Part shown: positions 41,276-50,406 of the stretch, one piece after another
Layout of the letters: each line of letters begins with the position of its first letter
Numbering within the stretch: position 1 is the first letter of the stretch
Assembly (NCBI GenBank): GCA_027485165.1
Contig: JAIXRN010000069.1
Coordinates: 25,515 to 89,514, forward strand
DNA: 64,000 nucleotides
Direction of reading: 5' to 3'
DNA from: Rubrivivax sp.
GTDB lineage: Bacteria > Pseudomonadota > Gammaproteobacteria > Burkholderiales > Burkholderiaceae_C
Program-made: the position numbers and the translations under genes
The notes under the pieces: generated by a model
The model's database searches: none
What the model was told of the DNA's origin: nothing
Seen by the model: the letters and a program-made list of their open reading frames with translations, nothing else

Positions 41276-43084
41276 TCAGGCGGCCGCGGGGTCCACTTCA
41301 GCCCAGCGGTACCAGTCGTAGTTGAACGGGTGGCGGATGGGCCCCTGCACCCCGGGCTGCAGCAGTTCGGTGTCGATCGGGTGGTAGTGCGGAATCACCG
41401 GCATGTAGGCCAGCTGCAGGCGCTGGGCCTGGCGCATCAGGGCCAGGCGCTCAGGGCCGTCTGGCAGCACGCGCTGGGCTTCATAGAGGCGGTCGAAGGC
41501 GGGCAGCTTGAAGCGGCTGTCGCTGCTCTGGCCGGCATTGGGGCCGTAGGTCAGGCCGAGGAAAAAATCGCCGTCAGGGTCGCCAGCGCCCCAGATGAAG
41601 CCCCACATCATGATCTGCCCGGCCAGCGAACGCTTGATGAGTTCACCGAAGCTGCCGAATTCGAACTGCACGCGCAGGCCCACGGCCTTCAGGTGCTTGA
41701 ACCACCCTTCGCTGAGCGCGCGCGAACGCCGGTCGGGCGGGAAGGCGATGCGCAGCAGCAGGGGCTGGCCGTCTGGCCGTTCGCGCCAGCCGTCGCCGTT
41801 GCGGTCGGCATAGCCGTGCAGGTCCAGCAGGGCGCGTGCGCGGGCATGGGAAGGCGATCCGAGTTCGGACTTGAACCCCGGGTCGTAGCCGTAGCAATGC
41901 GGCGGGATGGTGCTTTGCGCCGGCACGGCCTGGTCGCGGATGACGCTGCGCACCTGTTCCAGGTTGTCGTGCGCCAGCGCGATGGCGCGGCGCAGGGCCA
42001 CCTTCTCGACCGTGTAGCCGCCCACCAGCGGGTCGTCGAAGTTGAAGAAGGTGTGGCTCAGCGACGGCGAGAGATTGCGTTCGGCGCGCACGCGCTGGCG
42101 CACCAGGAAGGGCGCCAGCTGGCCGCCGGGCATGGCCAGTTGCCCGAAGTCTGAAGGCACGGTGAGCACATCGAGTTCGCCGCGCAGGAAGGCCAGCCAG
42201 CGCGGCTGCGATTCTTCGATGATCTTCAGCTCGATCCGGTCCACGCGCGGTGCGCGCGTGCCGGCCAGACGCTGCGCCGCGGCCTGTAGTTCAGGCGCGG
42301 GCCCGGCGCCGACGGTGTGGAAGAGCTGTTCGCGAAAGCGCGGGTTCTTGTCCAGCACCACTTCCGAACCGCGCCGCCACTGCGCCAGCCTGAAGGGCCC
42401 GGTGCCCACAGGGTGGGCCATCAGGTCGGCGCCGTAGCGCTGCACGACTTCGCGCGCCACGGCCGCGCAGGTGCCGCTGGCCAGCAAGGCCGTGAAGCGT
42501 GGCGATGGCGCAGCCAGGCGCACTTCGAAGCGGTACTTGTCCAGCACGCGCAGGCCAGGCACTTCGGTGTCGTAAGGGAAGGGCAGCTTGTCCTTCATCA
42601 CCTGCGCGCGCAGCTCGCTCAGGCCCAGGATCTTCTCGTTTTCGAAGCGGTACAGGTGTTCGGTGATGGTGGCCGGGTCGTAGTAGCGCTTGATGCTGTA
42701 GACGTAGTCGGCTGCCACCAGTTCACGCGGCTGGCCCTGGAAGGCCGGGTCGTCCGCGAACAGGATGCCGGGCCGGATCGTCACCACGAAGTGCCGGAAA
42801 TCGGCCGACGCTTCGGGCATGCGCGCTGCCGTCAGCGGCACCAGCACGGCCGGGCGGGCGAGGGGGTCGTAGGTCAGCGGGGCTTCGAAGATGTGGGCGT
42901 TGATGCGCAGCGAGGTCTGGTCACTCACGCGCGGCGGGTCGAAGCCGCTTTCGGCGATGTTCTGCACCACGCGCAGCGTCCTGGTCGGCATGCTGGCGCG
43001 CGCAGAAGCCGGCAGCAACAGGCCGGCTGCGCCTGTCGCGATGAAGTCGCGGCGCTGCAGGCCCTGCGGTTCAGGCTTGGCCAT
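41276..43084 (-). CDS. Family-5 solute-binding protein SBP-F (sixth of tandem array)
   Basis: This is a 602-aa extracytoplasmic peptide-type binding protein. The N-terminus LQRRDFIATGAAGLLLPASARA reads as a Tat-like signal. Array signatures: ESGFDPPRVSD, ADYVYSIKRYYDPAT, HPVGTGPFRLAQWRRG, EESQPRWLAFLRGELD and YADRNGDGWRERPDG. It belongs with SBP-A by its FDPPR and KRYYDPAT forms rather than with SBP-C to SBP-E. The ATG at 43084 has GGAG nine bases upstream and overlaps the preceding gene by 14 bp. The ligand is unknown. Confidence 0.88.
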   Translation of the reverse strand: MAKPEPQGLQRRDFIATGAAGLLLPASARASMPTRTLRVVQNIAESGFDPPRVSDQTSLRINAHIFEAPLTYDPLARPAVLVPLTAARMPEASADFRHFVVTIRPGILFADDPAFQGQPRELVAADYVYSIKRYYDPATITEHLYRFENEKILGLSELRAQVMKDKLPFPYDTEVPGLRVLDKYRFEVRLAAPSPRFTALLASGTCAAVAREVVQRYGADLMAHPVGTGPFRLAQWRRGSEVVLDKNPRFREQLFHTVGAGPAPELQAAAQRLAGTRAPRVDRIELKIIEESQPRWLAFLRGELDVLTVPSDFGQLAMPGGQLAPFLVRQRVRAERNLSPSLSHTFFNFDDPLVGGYTVEKVALRRAIALAHDNLEQVRSVIRDQAVPAQSTIPPHCYGYDPGFKSELGSPSHARARALLDLHGYADRNGDGWRERPDGQPLLLRIAFPPDRRSRALSEGWFKHLKAVGLRVQFEFGSFGELIKRSLAGQIMMWGFIWGAGDPDGDFFLGLTYGPNAGQSSDSRFKLPAFDRLYEAQRVLPDGPERLALMRQAQRLQLAYMPVIPHYHPIDTELLQPGVQGPIRHPFNYDWYRWAEVDPAAA

Positions 43085-44891
43085 GCTGAAGCTCCGGCTG
43101 GATGTCCACCAGGTGCCACCACTCGTTCCAGAAAACGGGCCGGCGATAGCCCACCAACGCCGGGTGGTGCATGTCGGCCACGAAGCGGTGCACATGCAGC
43201 TTGTACGGCGCGTAGGCCACAGCCAGGCGCTTGGCGCGGTCGAACAGGGCTTCGCGTTCGGGCCCGTCGGGCAGCACGCTCAGGCGGTCGTGGATGGCGT
43301 CGAATTCAGGCAATGCAAAGCGCGGCAGGTTCTGCTGCCCGGCCTGCGGGCCGTAGTAGCGCGTCAGCATGGCCTGGCCGTCGCCGCTGGTGGCGCTGCT
43401 GGCCACGCCCCACATCTGCAGCTGGCCGGCACGCGCGGCCTTCAGGTTCTCGGGCCACTTGGCGGTCTTGAAGCGCATGCGGATGCCGATGGCCTGCATC
43501 GCCTTTTGCCACAGCTCGTTCAGCTGCCGCGTCGTCTGGTCGGGCTGGGTGGCGCATTCCAGCACCAGCGGGCTGCCGTCGGGCTGTTCGCGCCAGCCAT
43601 CGCCGTCGCGGTCGATGTAGCCGAACAGGTCCAGCAGGGCGCGGGCACGCGCCGGGTCGTGGTCGCTGTTCTCGCTCTTGAACTTCGGGTCGTAGCCGCT
43701 CATGTGCGGCAGCACGGGGCTTTGCGCCGGAATGGCCATGCCACGGCGCACGCTGCGGATCTCGCGTTCCAGGTCCACGGCCAGGTTCATGGCGCGGCGC
43801 AGCGCCACCTTGTGCGGTTCCAGGCCGCCCAGCACCGGGTCCTGCATGTTGTAGTAGGTCATCGTCACATCGGCCGTCAGCACGCGCTGGCCGCGGATGC
43901 CGCGCTTCGCAAGATTCGGCGCCACGCGGCCGCCGGGCATGGCGACGTCGATGAACTCATTGGGCAGCCGGTCCACCAGGTCGGCCTGGCCGTTCAGGAA
44001 CGACAGCCAGCGCGGCTGCTCGGCTTCGATGACGGACACCTCCACCCGGTCCAGCAGCGGCAGGCGGCGGCCACGCAGCCTGGCGGCGATGGCCTGGCCT
44101 TCGGCGTCGTCGGCGGCGGGGTCGGCTTCCCACAAGCGTTCGCGGTACGCGGCGTTGCGTTCCAGCACGATGAGCGACGAGCGCCGCCACTGCGCCAGCC
44201 TGAAGGGCCCCGTGCCCACGGGGTGTTCGCCGATGCGGTCGCCATAGAACTCGGCCACCTCTCGCGCCACGGCGCCGTACCAGCCGCTGGTGGCCAGCAT
44301 CTCGGGGAAGCGCGGCAGCGGCTCTTCCAGCCGCACCTGCAGGGTGTAGCGGTCCAGCGCGCGCAGGCCTTCGATGGGCTGGTTGTAGTCGAAGGGCGCC
44401 TTGCGTTGCAGGGCCTGCTTGCGCAGGGCTTCCAGGCCGATGAACTTGCGCTGCTGCATGCTGGCCCACAAGGGGCTCTTCACGGCCGGGTCGGCAAAGC
44501 GCTTGAAGCTGTAGACGAAGTCTTCGGCCACCAGCTCCCTGCGCACGCCCTTGAAGGCCGAGTCGTCGGCGAAGAAGATGCCCGGGCGCAGGCGGACTGT
44601 CCAGGTGCGGTAGTCGGCACTGTGCTCGGGCATCGCCGCCGCCGTCAGCAGCACCAGCTTGGCCGGCCGGGCCAGGTGGTCGTAGGCCAGGGGTGATTCG
44701 AAGATGTGGCAGATGACGGTGCGCGAATAGACGTCGCTGATCTGCGCCGGGTCGAAGCTGCTTTCGGCCACGGGGAAGGCGTAGCGCAGCACCCGCGTGC
44801 CGGCCGGCGCGGCGGGCTGTGCCTGCCCCGGCAGCGGCAGCGCTGCGGCCGCCCAGGCGGCCGTCAGCGCCAGGGTCTGCCGCCGCTTCAC
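43071..44891 (-). CDS. Family-5 solute-binding protein SBP-E (fifth of array)
   Basis: This is a 606-aa binding protein from a GTG at 44891, overlapping the SBP-D stop (GTGA). The signal KRRQTLALTAAWAAAALPLPGQA begins with a paired-arginine motif. It has AESSFDPAQISDVYSRTV, FVYSFKRFADPAVKSP, EHPVGTGPFRLAQWRRSS and YIDRDGDGWREQPDG, and is close to SBP-C and SBP-D. The C-terminus shares YKLHVHRFVADM, conserved in the array. Overlap with both neighbours implies one polycistronic mRNA. Confidence 0.88.
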   Translation of the reverse strand: MKRRQTLALTAAWAAAALPLPGQAQPAAPAGTRVLRYAFPVAESSFDPAQISDVYSRTVICHIFESPLAYDHLARPAKLVLLTAAAMPEHSADYRTWTVRLRPGIFFADDSAFKGVRRELVAEDFVYSFKRFADPAVKSPLWASMQQRKFIGLEALRKQALQRKAPFDYNQPIEGLRALDRYTLQVRLEEPLPRFPEMLATSGWYGAVAREVAEFYGDRIGEHPVGTGPFRLAQWRRSSLIVLERNAAYRERLWEADPAADDAEGQAIAARLRGRRLPLLDRVEVSVIEAEQPRWLSFLNGQADLVDRLPNEFIDVAMPGGRVAPNLAKRGIRGQRVLTADVTMTYYNMQDPVLGGLEPHKVALRRAMNLAVDLEREIRSVRRGMAIPAQSPVLPHMSGYDPKFKSENSDHDPARARALLDLFGYIDRDGDGWREQPDGSPLVLECATQPDQTTRQLNELWQKAMQAIGIRMRFKTAKWPENLKAARAGQLQMWGVASSATSGDGQAMLTRYYGPQAGQQNLPRFALPEFDAIHDRLSVLPDGPEREALFDRAKRLAVAYAPYKLHVHRFVADMHHPALVGYRRPVFWNEWWHLVDIQPELQHGQA

Positions 44892-46708
44892 GCCTGGCGC
44901 ACCGCCGGGTCGACGTCGACCATGTGCCACCACTCCTGCCAGTACACGGGGCGGCGGTAGCCTTCCACGCCCGGCCACATCATGTCGGCCACGAAGCGGT
45001 GGCAGTGCAGCTTGTAGGGCATGTAGGCAATCGCCAGGCGCTTGGCCTGGTCGAACAGGGCCAGGCGTTCGGGGCCGTCGGGCAGCACGCGCATCTTTTC
45101 GTGGATGGCATCGAAGGCTGGTAGCTTGAAGCGCGACAGGTTCTGGTTGCCGGCCTGCGGGCCGAAGTAGCGCGTCAGCATGCCCAGGCCGTCGCCGCCG
45201 CTGGCCGACGAGGCCACGCCCCACATCTGCAGGCTGCCGGCGCGCGCGGCCTTCAGGTTTTCCGGCCACTTGGCGGTCTTGAAGGCCACGCGGATGCCGA
45301 TGCCTTCCATGTTCTTCTGCCACAGCTCGTTCAGCTGGCGGCTGTTCTGGTCGGGCTGCGAGCTGATGTTCAGCACCAGGGGCTGCCCGTCAGGCTGTTC
45401 GCGCCAGCCGTCGCCATTGCGGTCGACATAGCCGTGCAGTTCCAGCAGGGCCTTGGCGCGGGCGGGGTTGTATTCGCTGGCCTCGCTCTTGAAGCCGGGG
45501 TCGTAGCCGCTCAGGTGCGGCATCACCGGGCTTTGCGCGGGGATGGCCATGCTCCGCCGCAGCAGGCGGATCTCGCGGTCCAGGTCCACGCCCAGGCTGA
45601 TGGCGCGGCGCAACGCCACCTTGTGCGGTTCCAGCCCGCCCACCACCGGGTCTTCCATGTTGAAGTAGGTCAGCACGATGTCGCTGACCAGGGTGATGGC
45701 CCCGCGCAGGCCCTTCTTCGCCAGGTTGGGCGCCACCTGGCGGCCGGGCATGGCGACGTTGATGAAGTCCGGCGGCACGCGGTCGACAAAGTCGTGTTCG
45801 CCGTTCACGAACGACAGCCAGCGCGGCTGCGTCTCTTCGATGATGGACACCTCCACCCGGTCCAGCAGCGGCAGGCGTCGGCCGCGCAGCTTGGCGGCAA
45901 TAGCCTGGCCTTCGGCGTCGTCGGCGGCGGGCTGGGCTTCCCACAGGCGTTCGCGGTAAGTGGGGTTGCGTTCCAGCACGATCATCGAAGAACGCCGCCA
46001 GCTCGCCAGGCGGAACGGGCCGGTTCCCACCGGGTGTTCGGCGATCTTGTCGCCGTAGAAGTCGACCACCTCGCGCGCCACGCCATTGAACAGGTCGCTG
46101 ACCGACATGTTCTCGTAGAAGCGCGGGTCCGGGTCTTCCAGGCGGAACTGCAGGGTGTAGCGGTCCAGCGTGCGCAGGCCTTCGATGGGCGCGTCGTAGT
46201 CGAAGGGCTTGGGGCCGGCCAGCGCGGCCTTGCGCAGCGCGTTCAGGCCCAGCAGCTTCCAGTTTTCGACGCTGGCGGCCAGCGGGCTTTTCACGGCCGG
46301 GTCGACGAAGCGCCTGACGGCGTAGGCGAAGTCCGCGGCCACCAGTTCACGCCGCACACCTTTGAACGCCGGGTCGTCGGCAAAGTAGATGCCAGGCTGC
46401 ACGCGGAAGGTCCAGGTGCGGAAGTCGGCGCTGGGCTCGGGCATGCCGGCAGCGGTCAACGGCACCAGCTTCGGTGGCCGGGCCAGGTGGTCGTAGGTGT
46501 ACAGCGCTTCGAAGATGTGGGCGGTGACGGTGCGCGAATAGATGTCGTTGATGCGCGCCGGGTCGAACCCCGTCTCGGCGATCGGGAAGGCGTAGCGCAT
46601 CACGCGCTTGGCGCCCGCAGCGGCGATGGCTTGCGCAGTGGCTGTGGGCAGGCTCAAGGGCGCGGCCAGCGTGGCCGCGGTCAGCGCCACGGCGTGTCGG
46701 CGTTTCAT
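44888..46708 (-). CDS. Family-5 solute-binding protein SBP-D (fourth of array)
   Basis: This is a 606-aa binding protein with signal MKRRHAVALTAATLAAPLSL. Signatures include AETGFDPARINDIYSRTV, FAYAVRRFVDPAVKSP, EHPVGTGPFRLASWRRSS, EETQPRWLSFVNGEHD and YVDRNGDGWREQPDG. It is the nearest relative of SBP-E by eye: same length, and a shared ADDAEGQAIAA-LRGRRLPLLDRVEVS block. The ATG at 46708 overlaps the SBP-C stop by four bases. Confidence 0.88.
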   Translation of the reverse strand: MKRRHAVALTAATLAAPLSLPTATAQAIAAAGAKRVMRYAFPIAETGFDPARINDIYSRTVTAHIFEALYTYDHLARPPKLVPLTAAGMPEPSADFRTWTFRVQPGIYFADDPAFKGVRRELVAADFAYAVRRFVDPAVKSPLAASVENWKLLGLNALRKAALAGPKPFDYDAPIEGLRTLDRYTLQFRLEDPDPRFYENMSVSDLFNGVAREVVDFYGDKIAEHPVGTGPFRLASWRRSSMIVLERNPTYRERLWEAQPAADDAEGQAIAAKLRGRRLPLLDRVEVSIIEETQPRWLSFVNGEHDFVDRVPPDFINVAMPGRQVAPNLAKKGLRGAITLVSDIVLTYFNMEDPVVGGLEPHKVALRRAISLGVDLDREIRLLRRSMAIPAQSPVMPHLSGYDPGFKSEASEYNPARAKALLELHGYVDRNGDGWREQPDGQPLVLNISSQPDQNSRQLNELWQKNMEGIGIRVAFKTAKWPENLKAARAGSLQMWGVASSASGGDGLGMLTRYFGPQAGNQNLSRFKLPAFDAIHEKMRVLPDGPERLALFDQAKRLAIAYMPYKLHCHRFVADMMWPGVEGYRRPVYWQEWWHMVDVDPAVRQA

Positions 46709-48513
46709 GCGGTCGTCTCCATGTCAACCATGTGCCACCAGTTGAACCAATAGGCTGGGCGGCGATAGCCCTGCAGGCGCTTGACCATCACGTCTGCGAT
46801 CAGCCGGTGGCAATGCAGCTTGTACGGCATGTAGGCCACGGACAGGCGCTTGGCCTGGACGAACAGGGCTTCGCGCTCGGGGCCGTCGGGCACTTGGGTG
46901 AGCCGGTCGTACAGCGCGTCGAAGGCCCGCAGCTTGAAGCGGGCCAGGTTGTATTCGCCCGACTGCGGGCCATACAGGTACGACAGCGCCGCCTGCCCGT
47001 CACCACCCGACGCCGAGACCGCCAGGCCCCACATCATCAGCTTGCCGGCGCGCGCGGCCTTCAGGTTCTCGGGCCACTGCGCGGGCTGGAATTCGATCTT
47101 CAGGCCAACGGCGGCCAGGTTCTTCTGCAGCAGGTCGCCCTGCTCACGGCTGTCCTGCGTGGCCTGCGTGGCCGACAGCAGCACCAGCGGCTTGCCGTCG
47201 GGCATCTCGCGCCAGCCGTCGCCGTTGCGGTCGGTGTAGCCGTACAGGTCCAGCAGGGCCTTGGCGCGGGCCGGGTTGTATTCGCTGTTCTCGCTCTTGA
47301 ACTGCGCGTCGTAGCCGCTGGTGAAAGGCACGATAGGGCTTTGCGCCGGGATGGCCATGCCGCGGCGCAGGACCTTGATTTCGCGTTCCAGGTCGATGGC
47401 CAGGCCAATGGCGCGGCGCAGCGCCACCTGGTGCGGGGCGTAGCCGCCCACCACCGGGTCTTCCATGTTGAAGTAGGTCATCACCGCGTCGGTGCCCAGC
47501 ACGATCTCGCCCTTGATGCCTTGCTTGGCCAGGTTGGGCGCGATCTTGCCGCCGGGCATGGCCAGGCTGATGAACGAGGCCGGGACGCGTTCGAGCAGGT
47601 CAAACTGCCCGTTCAGGAACGACAGCCAGCGCGGCTGCGGTTCTTCGATGATGGCCACTTCGACGCGGTCGATGAGCGGGATGCGGCGGCCTTTCAGCCG
47701 GGCCGCCATCGCCTGGCCGGCCGCGTCGTCTGCAGCCGGTTCGGCCTGCCACAGGCGTTCACGGTAGCCCGGGTTGCGTTCCAGCACGATGCGTGAAGAC
47801 CGCCGCCATTCGGCCAGCCTGAAGGGCCCCGTGCCCACCGGGTGCGCGCCGATGGTGTCGCCGTACTTCTGCACCACTTCGCGCGCCACCGCGCCATACA
47901 GTTCTGTAGCGGCCAGCACTTCCATCAGGCGCGGGCGCGAAGCCGCCAGCCTGAACTGCAGGGTGTAGCGGTCCAGCGCCCGCAGGCCTTCGATGGGACG
48001 CGCGTAGTCGAAGGGCTTGCGCGTGGTCAGCGCTTGTTCGCGCACTTCGGCCAGGCCCAGGATCTGCTGCTCTTCCAGCGTCGACCAGTTCGGGCTCTTG
48101 TTGGCCGGGTCGGCAAAGCGCTTGAAGGTGTAGACGAAGTCCTCGGCCGTGAGCTCGCGTTTGCGCCCCTCAAAGGCTGGGTCGTCGGCGAAGTGGATGC
48201 CCGGCTGGATCTTGATCGTCCAGACCTTGAAGTCCGGCGTGATCTCGGGCATGGCCGTGGCCACCAGGGGCACCACCTTGGGCGGCCGGGCCAGGTGGTC
48301 GTAGTTGTAGAGCGCTTCGAAGATGTGCGAGGTAACGGTGATCGAATAGACGTCGTTCAGTTGCGCCGGGTCGAAGTTGGTCTCGGCAGCCACGAAGGCG
48401 TAGCGCAGCACGCGCTGGCCCCCCTGCGGTCGCGGTGCTGGCTGCGCCAGCGCCGGCAGGGCCAGGGCCACGCCCGTGGCCGCGCCCAGCGCCAGCGTCT
48501 GCCGGCGTTTCAC
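46705..48513 (-). CDS. Family-5 solute-binding protein SBP-C (third of array)
   Basis: This is a 602-aa binding protein starting at a GTG (48513) that overlaps the SBP-B stop (GTGA). The signal KRRQTLALGAATGVALALPALA is nearly identical at its start to that of SBP-E. It has AETNFDPAQLNDVYSITV, FVYTFKRFADPANKSP, AHPVGTGPFRLAEWRRSS, EEPQPRWLSFLNGQFD and YTDRNGDGWREMPDG. It falls in the SBP-C/D/E subgroup. Confidence 0.88.
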   Translation of the reverse strand: MKRRQTLALGAATGVALALPALAQPAPRPQGGQRVLRYAFVAAETNFDPAQLNDVYSITVTSHIFEALYNYDHLARPPKVVPLVATAMPEITPDFKVWTIKIQPGIHFADDPAFEGRKRELTAEDFVYTFKRFADPANKSPNWSTLEEQQILGLAEVREQALTTRKPFDYARPIEGLRALDRYTLQFRLAASRPRLMEVLAATELYGAVAREVVQKYGDTIGAHPVGTGPFRLAEWRRSSRIVLERNPGYRERLWQAEPAADDAAGQAMAARLKGRRIPLIDRVEVAIIEEPQPRWLSFLNGQFDLLERVPASFISLAMPGGKIAPNLAKQGIKGEIVLGTDAVMTYFNMEDPVVGGYAPHQVALRRAIGLAIDLEREIKVLRRGMAIPAQSPIVPFTSGYDAQFKSENSEYNPARAKALLDLYGYTDRNGDGWREMPDGKPLVLLSATQATQDSREQGDLLQKNLAAVGLKIEFQPAQWPENLKAARAGKLMMWGLAVSASGGDGQAALSYLYGPQSGEYNLARFKLRAFDALYDRLTQVPDGPEREALFVQAKRLSVAYMPYKLHCHRLIADVMVKRLQGYRRPAYWFNWWHMVDMETTA

Positions 48514-50378
48514 TGCGCGGCCCCGCGGCGGCGGGCCTGCGCTTCCAGGTCGATGTCGACGTACTTCCAGAAGTCGCGCACGAAGATGTTGCGGTGGTAG
48601 TTCGTCACCCAGGGCTGGGTAAGGTCGGTGAAGATGCGGTGCACATGCACCTTGTAGGGCATGTAGGCCACCATCAGCTTGGCCGCGTCCTGCATCACGG
48701 CAAAGCGCTCGGGCCCGTCGGGCATGCTGCGCTGCTGTTCGTAGAGCTTGTTGAAGGCCGGCAGGTCGAAGCGCGCATGGTTGGCCTGGCCCTTGTTCGG
48801 CCCGTAGCCCAGGGCCAGGAAGGTGTCGCCGTCGGGTTGGCCGGCGCTCCAGCCCACGCCCCACATCATCAGCTTGCCGGCACGGCTGCTCTTGAGGTTC
48901 TCGGGCCACTTCGCGGTCTTGAATTCGATCCTGATGTTGATCGCCTTCATGTTCTTGTTCCACTGCTCGATCAGCGCCCGGCTTTGCTGGTCGGGCTGGG
49001 TCGAATACTCCAGCAGCAGCGGCTTGCCATCGGGCTGGTCGCGCCAGCCATCGCCGTCCTTGTCGACATAGCCATGCAGGTCGAGCAGCGCCTTTGCGCG
49101 GCCCAGATCGTGATCGCTCATGACGGTCTTCAGGCGCGGGTCGTAGCCGAAGACTTCCAGCCCGATCGGCCCCTGCCCGGGGATCGCCTGGCCGCGGCGC
49201 ACGATGCGGATCTCGCGGTCCACGTCAACGGCCAGGCTGATCGCGCGGCGCAGGGCCACCTTGTGCGGCTCGTAGCCGCCGACCACGGGGTTCTCCATGC
49301 CGAAATAGGAAACCGCGACATCGGCGCGCGGGTAGCGCACCATCTGGATACCCTTCTTCTTGAGGTTGGGCGCGAGCTCGTTGTTGGGGATGATGGTCCC
49401 GGCGAAATCGGCGGGCATCTCTTCCATCAGGTCCAGTTCTTCGTTCAGGAAGGCCAGCCAGCGTGGCTGGTTCTCTTCGATGATCGAGATGTGCACCTCG
49501 TCGATCAGTGGCAGGCGCTGGCCCTTCATCTTCTGCGCGATGGCCTGCAGCCTGCGGGCTTGTTCGCTAGCGCCCTCGGGCGCGGTCTCGTCGTAATAGA
49601 CCTCGCGGAAGTTCGGGTTCTTCGCCAGCACGATGCGCGAGCTGCGCTTCCATTCGGCCAGGCGATAGGGGCCGGTGCCCACGGGGTGTTCGCCGATCTT
49701 GTCGCCGTAGAACTCGACCGCTTCGCGCGCCAGCGCGCCGGTGAAGGAGCCGTCGGTGAAGTAGCTGAGGATGAAACGTGGCGCCGCCTCTGCCAGCTTG
49801 ATCTGGAAGGTGTAGCGGTCCAGCGTCTTCAGCCCTTCGACCGGCGTGTCGTAGTCGAAAGGCTTCTTCTCGGCCAGCAGCTTCTTGCGCAGTTCGCTCA
49901 GGCCCAGGATCTTGGCGCCTTCGAGGATGTAGAGGTTGCCGCTTTTCCAGCGCGGGTCGTAATGCCGCTTGAGGGAATAGACGTAGTCCTCAGCCACCAG
50001 CTCGCGCTTCTTGCCCTTGAATGCCGGGTCGTCAGCGAAATAGATGCCTGGCTTGATGCGGATCGTGAAGGTCTTGAAATCGTCCGAGATCTCGGGCATG
50101 GCCGCCGCAGTCGCCATCCGCATGCGCGTGGGCTTGGCCAAGAACTCGAACTCATAGGGCGCCTCGAAGATGCCATTGGCCACCGTGCGCGAATACAGGT
50201 CGGTGATCTGCGCCGGGTCGAAGCTGGTCTCCGCCACGCGGAAGGCGTAGCGCAAGATCTTCTTGCCGGCCGGGGCTGTCGGGTTGGCTGCGCCCGGGGC
50301 CTGGGCGGGTGCCTGGGCGTTGGCGAACAAGGGCACGGCGGCCAGCAGGGTGGCCAGGGCCAGACGGATGAGAAGCAT
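48510..50378 (-). CDS. Family-5 solute-binding protein SBP-B (second of array)
   Basis: This is a 622-aa binding protein with a Sec-type signal MLLIRLALATLLAAVPLFANA that lacks the paired arginines of SBP-C to SBP-F. It has AETSFDPAQITDLYSRTV, EDYVYSLKRHYDPRW, EHPVGTGPYRLAEWKRSS, EENQPRWLAFLNEELD and YVDKDGDGWRDQPDG, so it is intermediate between the two subgroups. The ATG at 50378 is preceded by AGGAG. It lies 28 bp after SBP-A, the only non-overlapping junction inside the array. Confidence 0.88.
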   Translation of the reverse strand: MLLIRLALATLLAAVPLFANAQAPAQAPGAANPTAPAGKKILRYAFRVAETSFDPAQITDLYSRTVANGIFEAPYEFEFLAKPTRMRMATAAAMPEISDDFKTFTIRIKPGIYFADDPAFKGKKRELVAEDYVYSLKRHYDPRWKSGNLYILEGAKILGLSELRKKLLAEKKPFDYDTPVEGLKTLDRYTFQIKLAEAAPRFILSYFTDGSFTGALAREAVEFYGDKIGEHPVGTGPYRLAEWKRSSRIVLAKNPNFREVYYDETAPEGASEQARRLQAIAQKMKGQRLPLIDEVHISIIEENQPRWLAFLNEELDLMEEMPADFAGTIIPNNELAPNLKKKGIQMVRYPRADVAVSYFGMENPVVGGYEPHKVALRRAISLAVDVDREIRIVRRGQAIPGQGPIGLEVFGYDPRLKTVMSDHDLGRAKALLDLHGYVDKDGDGWRDQPDGKPLLLEYSTQPDQQSRALIEQWNKNMKAINIRIEFKTAKWPENLKSSRAGKLMMWGVGWSAGQPDGDTFLALGYGPNKGQANHARFDLPAFNKLYEQQRSMPDGPERFAVMQDAAKLMVAYMPYKVHVHRIFTDLTQPWVTNYHRNIFVRDFWKYVDIDLEAQARRRGAAQ

Positions 50379-50406
50379 GGAAGGAAGCTCCTGCCGGGTG
50401 TCAGGG

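Noticed and set aside
38752..41325. An 857-codon rightward frame opposite trxC/aacS
   Set aside because: It runs through trxC in another frame and antisense to aacS; composition is that of a GC-driven shadow.
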